This document shows, piece after piece, positions 1-6,068 of a stretch of 6,726 bases of DNA. The stretch covers positions 1 through 6,726 of the forward strand of contig CAKUPI010000103.1 in assembly GCA_934675045.1 (NCBI GenBank), given 5' to 3'. Each line of letters opens with the position of its first letter. Within the stretch, counting starts at the first letter, position 1. The DNA comes from an uncultured Eubacteriales bacterium. Lineage in GTDB: Bacteria > Bacillota > Clostridia > Oscillospirales > Butyricicoccaceae. The position numbers and the translations under genes were made by a program. The notes beneath the pieces are model-generated. The model had not been told where the DNA came from. It saw only the letters and a program-made list of their open reading frames with translations, and made no database searches.

Positions 1-3000
1 AGGGCGCCAAGCTGTACACCATCTCGTACAAGGCCGCCAATGTCCGAAACAAGGTCAACGGCCAGGAGATCAACGACTGGCTGGCCTCCTTCTCGACGCA
101 GAACATCTCGGCCGGCGACGACATCTTCGCGGGTCTGGCCAACATCGCCTACATCATTTCCAATCAGGCGAAGTCCTGGATTGTGACCGACCCGATGGGC
201 GATTTCATCCGCTTCGGTGAAAACAGCGGCATTCCCCGCGTCGACAACGCCACGGCCGGCAGCAGCGGCGCCGTCTGCAAGTTCAACACCGACACCGGCA
301 CTCTAAGTTGGGACCTCAAGAGCGACTCCAATCGCCGCGGCCCCGACAAGGACGGCTGGTACACTTACAGCCTGACCTATTCCGTCACCCTCGACACCGC
401 AAACCCGCGGTTTGACGAAACGCAGAATTACCCCGCCAACAAAACGACCGCTTTGACCTACATGCTGTCCCTTGACGGCCAGCTCCAGCCCGCGCTGCAC
501 ACCACCGAGCTTGTCGTCCCCGTGGTCAGGGGCAAAACCCCCGTCGTTCCCTACGCCGTCGAGTACTACAAGCGCGACAAGACCACCGGCGAGTACCCCG
601 CCGCCCCCGACGATCGCATCGACGGCACGGGCAAGCTGTGGACCGCCTTCAGCGCCCCCGCGGACTACCTGACCCGGTACAGCCGCGAGCATTATCAGTA
701 TGTCAGCGGCGACACCGCCGGTCAGCTGACCTCGCTGACGGAAAACCTCCTCCGCCTGTACTATGACCCGCAGACCACCTCCGTCACCGTCAACCACTTT
801 TACAAAGAGGACGTCATCGACGAAAACGGCGTGCTGACCGCGGGCCGTTACCCCGAAGCGCCGCAGCACACCGTGCGGGAGACCGGCCTGTATGTCGGCG
901 ACCGGTTCGAGGCCTCGCTCATCGAAAGCGGCTATACGCCGGACGCGCAGGCGAGCGACGCCCGCGTCATTGCCAGTCTGGCCGAAAACGGCAACGTCAT
1001 CAACCTGTATTACAGCAAAACCACCGACCGGCGCGCCGAAGCCGGCGTCACCGTCTACCACGTCTACAACACCTATGCGTGGCAGCTCAACGCCCAGACG
1101 GGCCGCATGGAAAAGGTTCTGGTTCCCGGCACCGCCGAGGTCTTTACCCGCGCGGACGGCCTGAAGGCCACCGATGACTACCAGACCCCCACCGCCCCCA
1201 AGGCCGGCTGCGAGGATTACGCCTTTGCCGGCGCGGAGCCGGGCGGCAGCGCCTCCGGCCTGACCGCCGCGGCCGGCAGCCTTTCGCTGCGGCTGGGCGA
1301 GGGTGAAAACACCGTCACCCTGACCTTTGAAAAGGACATCGCCGACCTCGACACCGTCCCCGTCACCGTCAACCACCATTACAAAAAGACGGTCACCGAG
1401 ATTCAAAACGGCAAGCCGTCCATCTCGGACGCGGAGTTTGACGATCAGGACCAATACACCGGCTGGCACGCCGGCGAGCGCTTCACCGCCGCCGAGAAGC
1501 CGGTCTGCGCCAAGGACAACGGCCTGACCTATGTTTCCGACCCGGGCAACGCCGCCAAGCTGACCGTCGACCCCATCACCGGCGCCGTCGTCATCGACCT
1601 GTACTACACGCTGAGCATCGCTCCCGACACCGCCTCCGTCACCGTCAACCACATTTACCAGTCCGAAATCACCAATGCCGACGGCGAGACCACCGACGTC
1701 AGAACCGACAGCACCGTCACCGAAACCTTCCCCGTCTCGGGCCTTCTGTACGCCGGGCAGGACTTTACCGCCACCGAAAAGGGCCTTGCGGGCTATGCCT
1801 TTGAAAGCGCCGAGCCCGGCATGACCGTCACCCTTGCGGCCGCAGGCAACGTCATCAACCTGTACTACATCAAAGACGACCGCGACGACGCTTCCATCGC
1901 CGTCACCCACACCTATATCACCCACGCCACCGTCGCCTCGGGCAGCGGCACCGCCGTCAAAAGCCGCACCGACGCCGACAAGATCACCGTCGACGAGGGA
2001 AAGGACAAGGTGCAGGGCCGCGCGGGCGACGCCTTCACCCCGACCGCGCAGCCGGTGTTTGACGGCAGCACCTACACGCTGACCGCCGAGAGCCGGGCGC
2101 TGATCCGCCGCTACACCCTGCACTCCGGCACCAACGACACCGTCAATCTGGTGTACGAGCGCTCGGTGAGCGAGCTTTCCGACGCTGCGCTGACCGTCAC
2201 CCACCACTACCGCAGCAAGACCATGTTCATCGGCGCCGACGGCAAGGCCGTCTACCCCGATGAATGGACGGAGGACAGCGCCTCGGCCGGCTTCACCGTC
2301 AACGGCGGCCAGAGCCTGCCCGGCAGCCTTTACGCCGGTCAGACCTTTGCCGTCGACCCGGCCGGCAAAGATGGCTACACCTTCTCCGCGGCCAACGAAG
2401 CGCTTCAGGTCACGCTGAAAGACGGCGATAACCACCTTGACCTGTACTACGACCGGCTCAACCCGCTGGCACAGGTCCCCGTCACCGTCACCACCCATTA
2501 CGAAGTCATCACCATCGGCGTCAACGGCGAGAAAACCACCGCCTTCCCCGCCCCCAAGACGACAAACGGCCTCTTCTACCGCGGCGAGACGGTCACCGTC
2601 CAGCCCATTCCCGACGATTTCCCCACCTTTGTCCGTTTTGACACGCACGGCCGCACCGCCGCCGAGGGCGACGGCCACAGCCTGACCTTTACGGCCGACG
2701 GCAGCGCGCAGGTCGATTACTACTACCAAAAGACCGTCGACCAGAGCCAGCCCGTCAGCTACACCGTCAACCACTACTACCGCACCCTGGACTGGAACGA
2801 GCCGGAGAGCAAGCCTTACGGCGACCCCGAAAGCACCACCGGCCGCAGCTTTGCCACGCTGACCCATTCGGCCGCCGCCAACTGCAAGCCCGATTCCAGC
2901 GGCCGCCCGACCTACGCGCTGGACGAAGTGACCTCGACCCCCGATTTCGTGCAGAACGAAGGCGTTTACACCATCACCCTGCAAAACGGCGTCAACCAAA

Positions 3001-4121
3001 TCAACTTCTACTACACCCAGCGCATCGACACCCGCCTTGACAGGCTGACCACCGTCACCGTCAACCACAACTACTACGGCCTGGACACCGCCAACCCCGA
3101 AGCCCGGGAGGCTTTGGAGGGCAGCTATTCCGAACGGCTGACCACCGTTGAGCAGGGCGCCTGGATCGGCAATGTCCTGACCGCCGCCCTCCGTCCTGTG
3201 CACGGCGAGGGCGAAAACGCCAGGACCTACGTCTACCGCAGCTCGACCCCCGACAACTGCACGCTGACCGTCACCGACTCGGCTACCGACAATGTCATCA
3301 CCATCAACTACCTGCGCACCTATGACAGCAGCCTCAACCTCAGCGTCGTCGTCAACCACCGCTACTTTACCCTTGACCGCTACACCGGCGTTCGCACCGA
3401 GGACGCCGCCCTTGCCGCCAGCGAGACCTTTGGCGGAGCGGGCAGCGGCCTGTACGCCGGCCAGAACTTCACCGCCGCCGAAAAGGCCGTGGAAGGCTAC
3501 CGTCTGGAAAGCGCCGACCCGTCCCGGACCGTCACGCTGGCCGACGGCGTCAACACCATCACGCTCAGCTACCTGCGCACCGTCGACAGCACCCCCGACG
3601 ACCCCTCCCCCAGCTACGCCTATTACCGCGTCACCGTCAAGTACCTCGAGGAGGGCACCGGGACCGAGCTGCACAGCCCCTACACCAGCGCCGCCATCCG
3701 CGAAGGCCTCGGCTATGACGTCACCGGGCAGGCCAAGCTCGAAATCGAGGGCTATTCCATCGTCCTGCTCGACGGAGACCCCCTTTCCGGCGTCATGAAC
3801 GGCAACAAAACGGTCATTGTGTACTACGTCGCCGAGGACGAGCTCCCCGACCCCGATGTGCCGCTCAACCCCGCCAGCCCGTCTGACCCCTCCGGCCCGT
3901 CCGATCCGGCTGCCCCTGCCGATCCGGCTGTCCCTGCCGAACCGGCCGAGCCCGGCCAGGTCATCGTCATCGACCCCGAAACCCCGCTGGGCGACCTGCC
4001 CAAGACCGGCGTCCGCGCCGTCTCTTCCGGCACCGCGGGCCTGCTGGGCAGCCTGACCCTCTTCTTTGTTCTGGGCTGCGCCCTTCTCCGGCGCCGCGAG
4101 GACACGGACATCGAGCGCTAA
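1..4121 (+). CDS. Large LPXTG-anchored surface adhesin with probable vWA head and MucBP-like repeat stalk (5' partial)
   Basis: The frame is open from the left edge (first full codon at base 3) to a TAA at 4119-4121, giving 1372 visible residues with the N-terminus missing. A GTG at 183 is internal: it has no ribosome site, and the upstream 60 codons read as protein. Order seen: the last part of a probable von Willebrand A-type fold (about 3-170); a post-head beta domain starting at SWIVTDPMGDF and ending near 540; a first module at about 543-782; ten modules opening with V-x-V-N-H-x-Y and closing with L/F-Y-Y (783-3629); one canonical-looking MucBP domain (3630-3830); a Pro-x-x linker; LPKTG (3996-4010); a hydrophobic helix (about 4038-4088); and an RRRE tail. 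Sortase should cleave within LPKTG and link the protein to peptidoglycan. The family knowledge suggests adhesion to host, mucus or matrix, but the ligand is unknown. Only five cysteines lie outside the membrane segment, never two in one module. No sortase gene is in view. Anchor and architecture are confident; the vWA and post-head domain names are from recall. Confidence 0.93.
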   Translation, partial: GAKLYTISYKAANVRNKVNGQEINDWLASFSTQNISAGDDIFAGLANIAYIISNQAKSWIVTDPMGDFIRFGENSGIPRVDNATAGSSGAVCKFNTDTGTLSWDLKSDSNRRGPDKDGWYTYSLTYSVTLDTANPRFDETQNYPANKTTALTYMLSLDGQLQPALHTTELVVPVVRGKTPVVPYAVEYYKRDKTTGEYPAAPDDRIDGTGKLWTAFSAPADYLTRYSREHYQYVSGDTAGQLTSLTENLLRLYYDPQTTSVTVNHFYKEDVIDENGVLTAGRYPEAPQHTVRETGLYVGDRFEASLIESGYTPDAQASDARVIASLAENGNVINLYYSKTTDRRAEAGVTVYHVYNTYAWQLNAQTGRMEKVLVPGTAEVFTRADGLKATDDYQTPTAPKAGCEDYAFAGAEPGGSASGLTAAAGSLSLRLGEGENTVTLTFEKDIADLDTVPVTVNHHYKKTVTEIQNGKPSISDAEFDDQDQYTGWHAGERFTAAEKPVCAKDNGLTYVSDPGNAAKLTVDPITGAVVIDLYYTLSIAPDTASVTVNHIYQSEITNADGETTDVRTDSTVTETFPVSGLLYAGQDFTATEKGLAGYAFESAEPGMTVTLAAAGNVINLYYIKDDRDDASIAVTHTYITHATVASGSGTAVKSRTDADKITVDEGKDKVQGRAGDAFTPTAQPVFDGSTYTLTAESRALIRRYTLHSGTNDTVNLVYERSVSELSDAALTVTHHYRSKTMFIGADGKAVYPDEWTEDSASAGFTVNGGQSLPGSLYAGQTFAVDPAGKDGYTFSAANEALQVTLKDGDNHLDLYYDRLNPLAQVPVTVTTHYEVITIGVNGEKTTAFPAPKTTNGLFYRGETVTVQPIPDDFPTFVRFDTHGRTAAEGDGHSLTFTADGSAQVDYYYQKTVDQSQPVSYTVNHYYRTLDWNEPESKPYGDPESTTGRSFATLTHSAAANCKPDSSGRPTYALDEVTSTPDFVQNEGVYTITLQNGVNQINFYYTQRIDTRLDRLTTVTVNHNYYGLDTANPEAREALEGSYSERLTTVEQGAWIGNVLTAALRPVHGEGENARTYVYRSSTPDNCTLTVTDSATDNVITINYLRTYDSSLNLSVVVNHRYFTLDRYTGVRTEDAALAASETFGGAGSGLYAGQNFTAAEKAVEGYRLESADPSRTVTLADGVNTITLSYLRTVDSTPDDPSPSYAYYRVTVKYLEEGTGTELHSPYTSAAIREGLGYDVTGQAKLEIEGYSIVLLDGDPLSGVMNGNKTVIVYYVAEDELPDPDVPLNPASPSDPSGPSDPAAPADPAVPAEPAEPGQVIVIDPETPLGDLPKTGVRAVSSGTAGLLGSLTLFFVLGCALLRRREDTDIER
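3..540 (+). other. End of probable vWA head plus post-head beta domain of the surface protein
   Basis: The first 55 or so residues (KLYTISYKAANV, then DWLASFST, then DDIFAGLANIAYIIS) look like the last strand and helix of a von Willebrand factor A domain, where a final strand is followed by a short acidic stretch and a helix. The metal-binding DxSxS motif would lie upstream, outside the window. Next comes WIVTDPMGDFIRF, a typical opening of the beta domain that follows vWA heads in LPXTG adhesins, with GTLSWDL and a TYSLTYSVTLD strand. I recall this arrangement from DUF7604-type adhesins, but the name is unverified. The domain ends at TTELVVPVVRG, just before the stalk. Confidence 0.5.
783..3629 (+). 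repeat. Array of ten divergent MucBP-like stalk modules (VxVNHxY ... LYY)
   Basis: Ten in-frame modules start at 783, 1047, 1362, 1638, 1896, 2190, 2481, 2760, 3054 and 3345, with lengths of 86 to 105 residues. Openings read VTVNHFY, VTVYHVY, VTVNHHY, VTVNHIY, IAVTHTY, LTVTHHY, VTVTTHY, YTVNHYY, VTVNHNY and VVVNHRY. Each then has a variable, often acidic loop, usually a Gly-rich Y-x-G-x-x-F/V step, and an aromatic Tyr near a strand. Each closes with a strand such as INLYY, IDLYY, INFYY or ITLSY, and most are joined to the next by a short Asp/Ser/Thr-rich link. This strand order matches the MucBP plan, and a more canonical MucBP domain follows at 3630. The modules probably form an extended stalk that holds the head away from the wall. 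Divergence in the loops, with only short identical DNA (the GTCACCGTCAACCAC core), indicates old duplications. Confidence 0.85.
3630..3830 (+). other. C-terminal MucBP-type domain of the surface protein
   Basis: This segment opens VTVKYLEEGTGTEL and continues with a Gly-containing step (REGLGYDVTGQ), then IEGYSIV, and closes with NKTVIVYYV. That is the ordinary MucBP pattern: V-x-V-x-Y-x-D/E-x-x-G, a later GY strand, and a final V-x-Y-Y strand. It differs from the ten preceding modules in having KYLE where they have NHxY. MucBP domains occur in mucus-binding and other adhesive surface proteins of Firmicutes; binding to mucin here is only an inference. Confidence 0.7.
3870..3956 (+). repeat. 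Pro-x-x wall-spanning linker with 18-bp tandem DNA repeat
   Basis: Every third residue is proline over about 29 residues (PASPSDPSG, PSDPAAPAD, PAVPAEPAEPG). Such a polyproline-II stretch is usual just before an LPXTG signal, where it crosses the peptidoglycan. At the DNA level, 3901-3918 and 3919-3936 are 18-bp direct copies differing at one base, and 3937-3954 is a third, more divergent copy. The six-residue period can be followed back to about 3879. This tract is a likely site of length change by slippage. Confidence 0.85.
3996..4118 (+). other. Sortase cell-wall sorting signal (LPKTG, membrane helix, RRRE tail)
   Basis: LPKTG at 3996-4010 is followed by a short polar stretch, then a hydrophobic segment (GTAGLLGSLTLFFVLGCALL, about 4032-4088), then RRRE and a short charged end. 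This is the complete tripartite signal recognised by sortase. Cleavage between Thr and Gly would leave the protein covalently on the wall. The lead-in ETPLGD is common before the motif in clostridial surface proteins and pilins. Confidence 0.95.
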
Positions 4122-4139
4122 TCCTCCCTTTTTACCGGC

Positions 4140-4169
4140 AAAGCCCCCACCGCCACGGTGGGGGCTTTT
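4140..4169 (+). terminator. Rho-independent terminator after the surface-protein gene
   Basis: A perfect 13-bp stem pairs 4140-4152 with 4156-4168 around a CCA loop and runs straight into TTTT, with more T-rich sequence after it. It begins 18 bases past the stop codon of the adhesin. On the minus strand the same hairpin is followed by only three T residues, so it works best for the plus-strand gene but could also stop readthrough from the convergent DUF4830 gene. Confidence 0.93.
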
Positions 4170-4186
4170 CTTGCTTTTGGGGAATG

Positions 4187-4258
4187 CGCGCGGCCGCAAA
4201 CCGGCGGGCTTTTTGCCTCCGAGCGACGCGCGGCCGCAAACCGGCGGGCTTTTTGCCT
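4187..4258. repeat. Two copies of a 32-bp direct repeat, 40-bp period
   Basis: Bases 4187-4218 and 4227-4258 are identical over 32 bp and are separated by 8 bp. Each copy contains CGGCCGCAAACC followed by GGCGGGCTTTTTGCC. On the plus strand each can fold a small GCCG/CGGC hairpin with a CAAAC loop (first copy 4193-4205), followed by five T residues (4210-4214). Alternatively GCAAA can pair with TTTGC. The second copy ends one base from the DUF4830 stop codon. They could be backup terminators or members of a dispersed intergenic repeat family; two copies are too few for a CRISPR call. Confidence 0.8.
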
Positions 4259-4259
4259 T

Positions 4260-4730
4260 TTACGAGGCCAGGCCGCGCATAAATCCATCCAGCGCGACGG
4301 TGTACACGCTGCCGCCCACCACCCGGTTTTTGTACACCAGAAGCTCCAGCCGCACATCCTGCTCCCCGCCGGTGACGGCGTAGATATACTGCGTCACCGT
4401 TTTGCCCGCATATTGGCTAAGGTCAAAGCCGCACTCCCTTTGCAGGGCGTTGTACTGCTCGTAAACGGCGTCAAAGCTTTCGGGAATGACGACCTCCAGC
4501 TCGCTGATCGGGTCGGGGGACACGCTGTACCCGAGCGAAAGGATGTAGCCAAGCCTGTCGTCGTTGGTCCTGACGCCGCGCGTTTCGGCCGAAGCGCTGC
4601 CCAGCACCTCGTCGGCCTCATAGCGCTCCCGCCGCGGCGTCGCCAAAAGCAGCGCCGCAAGGAGGATGGCCGCGATGGCGGCGATGGCAAACAGCCGCTT
4701 TTTGTTGAGCTTCGCCGTAAAAACAACCAT
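4260..4730 (-). CDS. Membrane-anchored DUF4830 domain protein
   Basis: This gene encodes 156 residues from the ATG at 4728-4730 (minus strand) to TAA. The start is fixed by a good ribosome site, GAGGTGAT, just upstream. Residues 1-12 are basic (KLNKKR), residues 13-30 form a hydrophobic helix (LFAIAAIAAILLAALLLA), and the rest is soluble. That suggests a single-pass protein with its C-terminal domain outside the cell. From about residue 53 the sequence matches what I recall of DUF4830: TNDDRLGYILSLGYSVSPDP, then IPESFDAVYEQYNALQ, then GFDLSQYAGKTV, then LLVYKNRVVGGSVYTVALDG. The domain is common in Clostridia and its function is unknown. A lipoprotein is unlikely because the helix lacks a lipobox cysteine. 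The gene converges on the adhesin and diverges from the glycosyltransferase. No frameshift or truncation is seen. Confidence 0.88.
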   Translation of the reverse strand: MVVFTAKLNKKRLFAIAAIAAILLAALLLATPRRERYEADEVLGSASAETRGVRTNDDRLGYILSLGYSVSPDPISELEVVIPESFDAVYEQYNALQRECGFDLSQYAGKTVTQYIYAVTGGEQDVRLELLVYKNRVVGGSVYTVALDGFMRGLAS

Positions 4731-4733
4731 TCT

Positions 4734-4741
4734 ATCACCTC
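4734..4741 (-). promoter_or_regulatory. Ribosome binding site of the DUF4830 gene
   Basis: On the minus strand GAGGTGAT lies three bases before the ATG at 4730, with the GAGGTG core about five bases away. It is a near-consensus Shine-Dalgarno site and supports this start codon. Confidence 0.8.
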
Positions 4742-4867
4742 GGTTAAAGGTATGCGCCGCCGCCGGTTTTCAGAACCCCCGAAAGGGTCAGTTTTTTGTA
4801 AGAAACCCGTCCGTTTGCCTGTAAGGTTCCTCCGTTATGCTTATTATCAGAGAAAACCGACCCTGTC

Positions 4868-4875
4868 AGGAGGGG
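4868..4875 (+). promoter_or_regulatory. Ribosome binding site of the glycosyltransferase gene
   Basis: AGGAGGGG stands five bases before the ATG at 4881, an almost perfect Shine-Dalgarno site. It decides the start: the reading frame is open far upstream (to about 4158), but that stretch only overlaps the antisense DUF4830 gene. Confidence 0.92.
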
Positions 4876-4880
4876 AAACG

Positions 4881-5972
4881 ATGAAAATACTGATTCTGAC
4901 CGGCCGCTTCGGCATGGGCCATTACGCCGCGGCGCGCGCGCTGCGCGAGAGGCTCTGCGCCGAGGCCCCCGGAGCGCACTGCGACGTCGTCGACCTGTTC
5001 GCCGAGGCCTTTGGCGGCACGACCGGTCTTTTGTACAGAGCCTACACCCTGTTTATCGGCCGCGGCGGCAGCCTTTTCAACCACATTTACCGCCTTTCGG
5101 ACAGCGGCGCCGGGGGGACGTGCATTCCGCTGCGCCCGCTTTTTCTGCGCGCGCTCGAGCACGCGCTGGCCGCGCAGTGCTACGACGCCGTTTTGTCGGT
5201 GCTGCCGCTGACCTCTCAGCTCATGGGCGAATACAAGCTCCGCTCCGGCGACAGCATCCCCCTCGTCACCTGCATCACCGACGTCTGCCCCCACGGCGAC
5301 TGGGTGGCCCCCCGCACCGACGCCTATCTGGTCGCCGCCGAGCGCACCCGCGCCATCCTGACGGCGCGCGGCGTGCCGCGCGGCAGCATTTATGTCACCG
5401 GCATTCCCGTGCGGCCCTGCTTTACCCCCGCCGCACGCCAAGACGGCACGGGCCGGCGCGAGGTGCTGATCACCGGCGGCGGGCTGGGGCTTCTGCCCGA
5501 CGACATTGGCTTTTACCGCGCGCTCAACGCCGTTCCGCACCTGCACGCCACCCTTGTCTGCGGCGAGAACCGCGCCCTGCGCGAGCGGCTCGAGGGGCGC
5601 TTTGACAACATCACCGTGCTCGGCTTTGTCGACGGCATGGAACGGCTGCTGCGCCAAAGCGACCTCATCGTCGGCAAGCCGGGCGGCATCACCCTGTTTG
5701 AATCGATCGCCTGCCGCGTTCCGATGCTGGCCTTTCGCCCCTTTCTTGCGCAGGAGGTCTACAACGCCGGCTTTATACGGGCCGAGGGCATCGGCGAGGT
5801 GCTGGACTGTCAGCCGCGGGACTGCATTGCCCGGCTGAGCGGGCTGATAACCGACGCTCCCCGGCTGGACGCCATGCGCCGCAGCATGGACAGGCTGGTC
5901 GCCGCGCGCGACGATCTGGCGCTGCCCCTTCTGCTCTCCCGCCTCGAAAGCGCGGGGCGCCGCGCGTCATAA
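4881..5972 (+). CDS. GT28 / MGDG-synthase-like glycosyltransferase (probable glycolipid synthase)
   Basis: This gene encodes 363 residues ending in TAA at 5970-5972. The N-terminal half has the MGDG-synthase pattern: LILTGRFGMGHYAAARAL (residues 4-21, G-x-G-H with following Ala pair), the aromatic-rich RAYTLF region, TDVCPHGDW (133-141) and VTGIPV (172-177). The C-terminal half is GT28-like: ITGGGLGLLPDD (197-208), VLGFVDGMERLLRQSDLIVGKPGG (246-269), FES (273-275) and QEVYNAGF (291-298), where family members bind the UDP-sugar. Relatives such as UgtP/YpfP and plant MGDG synthase move glucose or galactose from a UDP-sugar to diacylglycerol at the inner membrane face. The length is close to bacterial members (about 380). 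There is no membrane helix, as expected for a peripheral enzyme. The sugar, acceptor and processivity cannot be read from the sequence, so no gene symbol is given. Ser/Thr-rich wall or polysaccharide acceptors remain possible. Confidence 0.87.
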   Translation: MKILILTGRFGMGHYAAARALRERLCAEAPGAHCDVVDLFAEAFGGTTGLLYRAYTLFIGRGGSLFNHIYRLSDSGAGGTCIPLRPLFLRALEHALAAQCYDAVLSVLPLTSQLMGEYKLRSGDSIPLVTCITDVCPHGDWVAPRTDAYLVAAERTRAILTARGVPRGSIYVTGIPVRPCFTPAARQDGTGRREVLITGGGLGLLPDDIGFYRALNAVPHLHATLVCGENRALRERLEGRFDNITVLGFVDGMERLLRQSDLIVGKPGGITLFESIACRVPMLAFRPFLAQEVYNAGFIRAEGIGEVLDCQPRDCIARLSGLITDAPRLDAMRRSMDRLVAARDDLALPLLLSRLESAGRRAS

Positions 5973-5998
5973 CGGCCGTTTCCGGCCCCCGATGGACA

Positions 5999-6037
5999 GA
6001 AAAGGACCGCCTGCCAAATGTGCAGGCGGTCCTTTCG
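5999..6037. terminator. Bidirectional Rho-independent terminator between convergent genes
   Basis: A perfect 14-bp inverted repeat pairs 6001-6014 with 6022-6035 around a seven-base loop (CAAATGT). The stem starts AAAGG and ends CCTTT. Reading plus it is followed by three T residues and then CGG; reading minus it gives CCTTTTC. It lies 28 bases after the glycosyltransferase stop and 33 bases after the SLH-gene stop on the other strand, so it probably serves both. Confidence 0.88.
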
Positions 6038-6068
6038 GCAATATGCGGTTTTTGGGCTTTGCCGCCGC

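Larger units (their letters stand above)
4731..4880. promoter_or_regulatory. Divergent intergenic region with candidate promoters
   Basis: These 150 bases separate two divergent genes and must carry both promoters unless transcription enters from elsewhere. The region is more A/T-rich than the genes around it. On the minus strand, CTGACA (4864-4869) and TAATAA (4841-4846) are 17 bases apart, a plausible sigma-A promoter for the DUF4830 gene. For the plus strand, TTGCCT (4815-4820) with TATGCT (4836-4841, 15-base gap), or an extended TG-C-TTATTA (4838-4846), are weak candidates. The candidates overlap around 4836-4848, which would couple the two genes. No clear operator or riboswitch is seen. 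Confidence 0.35.

Noticed and set aside
183..185. GTG as start of the adhesin
   Set aside because: There is no Shine-Dalgarno site before it, the upstream 60 codons read as a plausible vWA end, and the frame stays open to the window edge.
303..4199. Very long minus-strand open frame (about 1298 codons) opposite the adhesin gene
   Set aside because: It is exactly codon-in-phase with the plus gene, so its stops could come only from TTA, CTA or TCA codons, which this GC-rich gene avoids. The translation is low-complexity (Val, Gly, Asp runs), has no domain pattern and no ribosome site.
4187..4258. CRISPR array
   Set aside because: There are only two repeats with an 8-bp spacer and no cas genes in view.
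4775..4797. Terminator: short ACCC/GGGT hairpin followed by T6 on the plus strand
   Set aside because: The stem has only four pairs with a six-base loop, and no plus-strand gene ends just before it. It lies in a divergent promoter region.
4158..4880. N-terminal extension of the glycosyltransferase by about 241 codons
   Set aside because: The stretch runs through a terminator, a tandem repeat and the antisense DUF4830 gene. The ATG at 4881 has a near-perfect ribosome site and starts exactly at the family's usual N-terminal motif.
5971..5987. Palindrome AACGGCCGTT and small GGCCG/CGGCC hairpin at the glycosyltransferase stop
   Set aside because: It is short, has no T tract and is expected by chance at this GC content. 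The strong terminator lies 14 bases further on.
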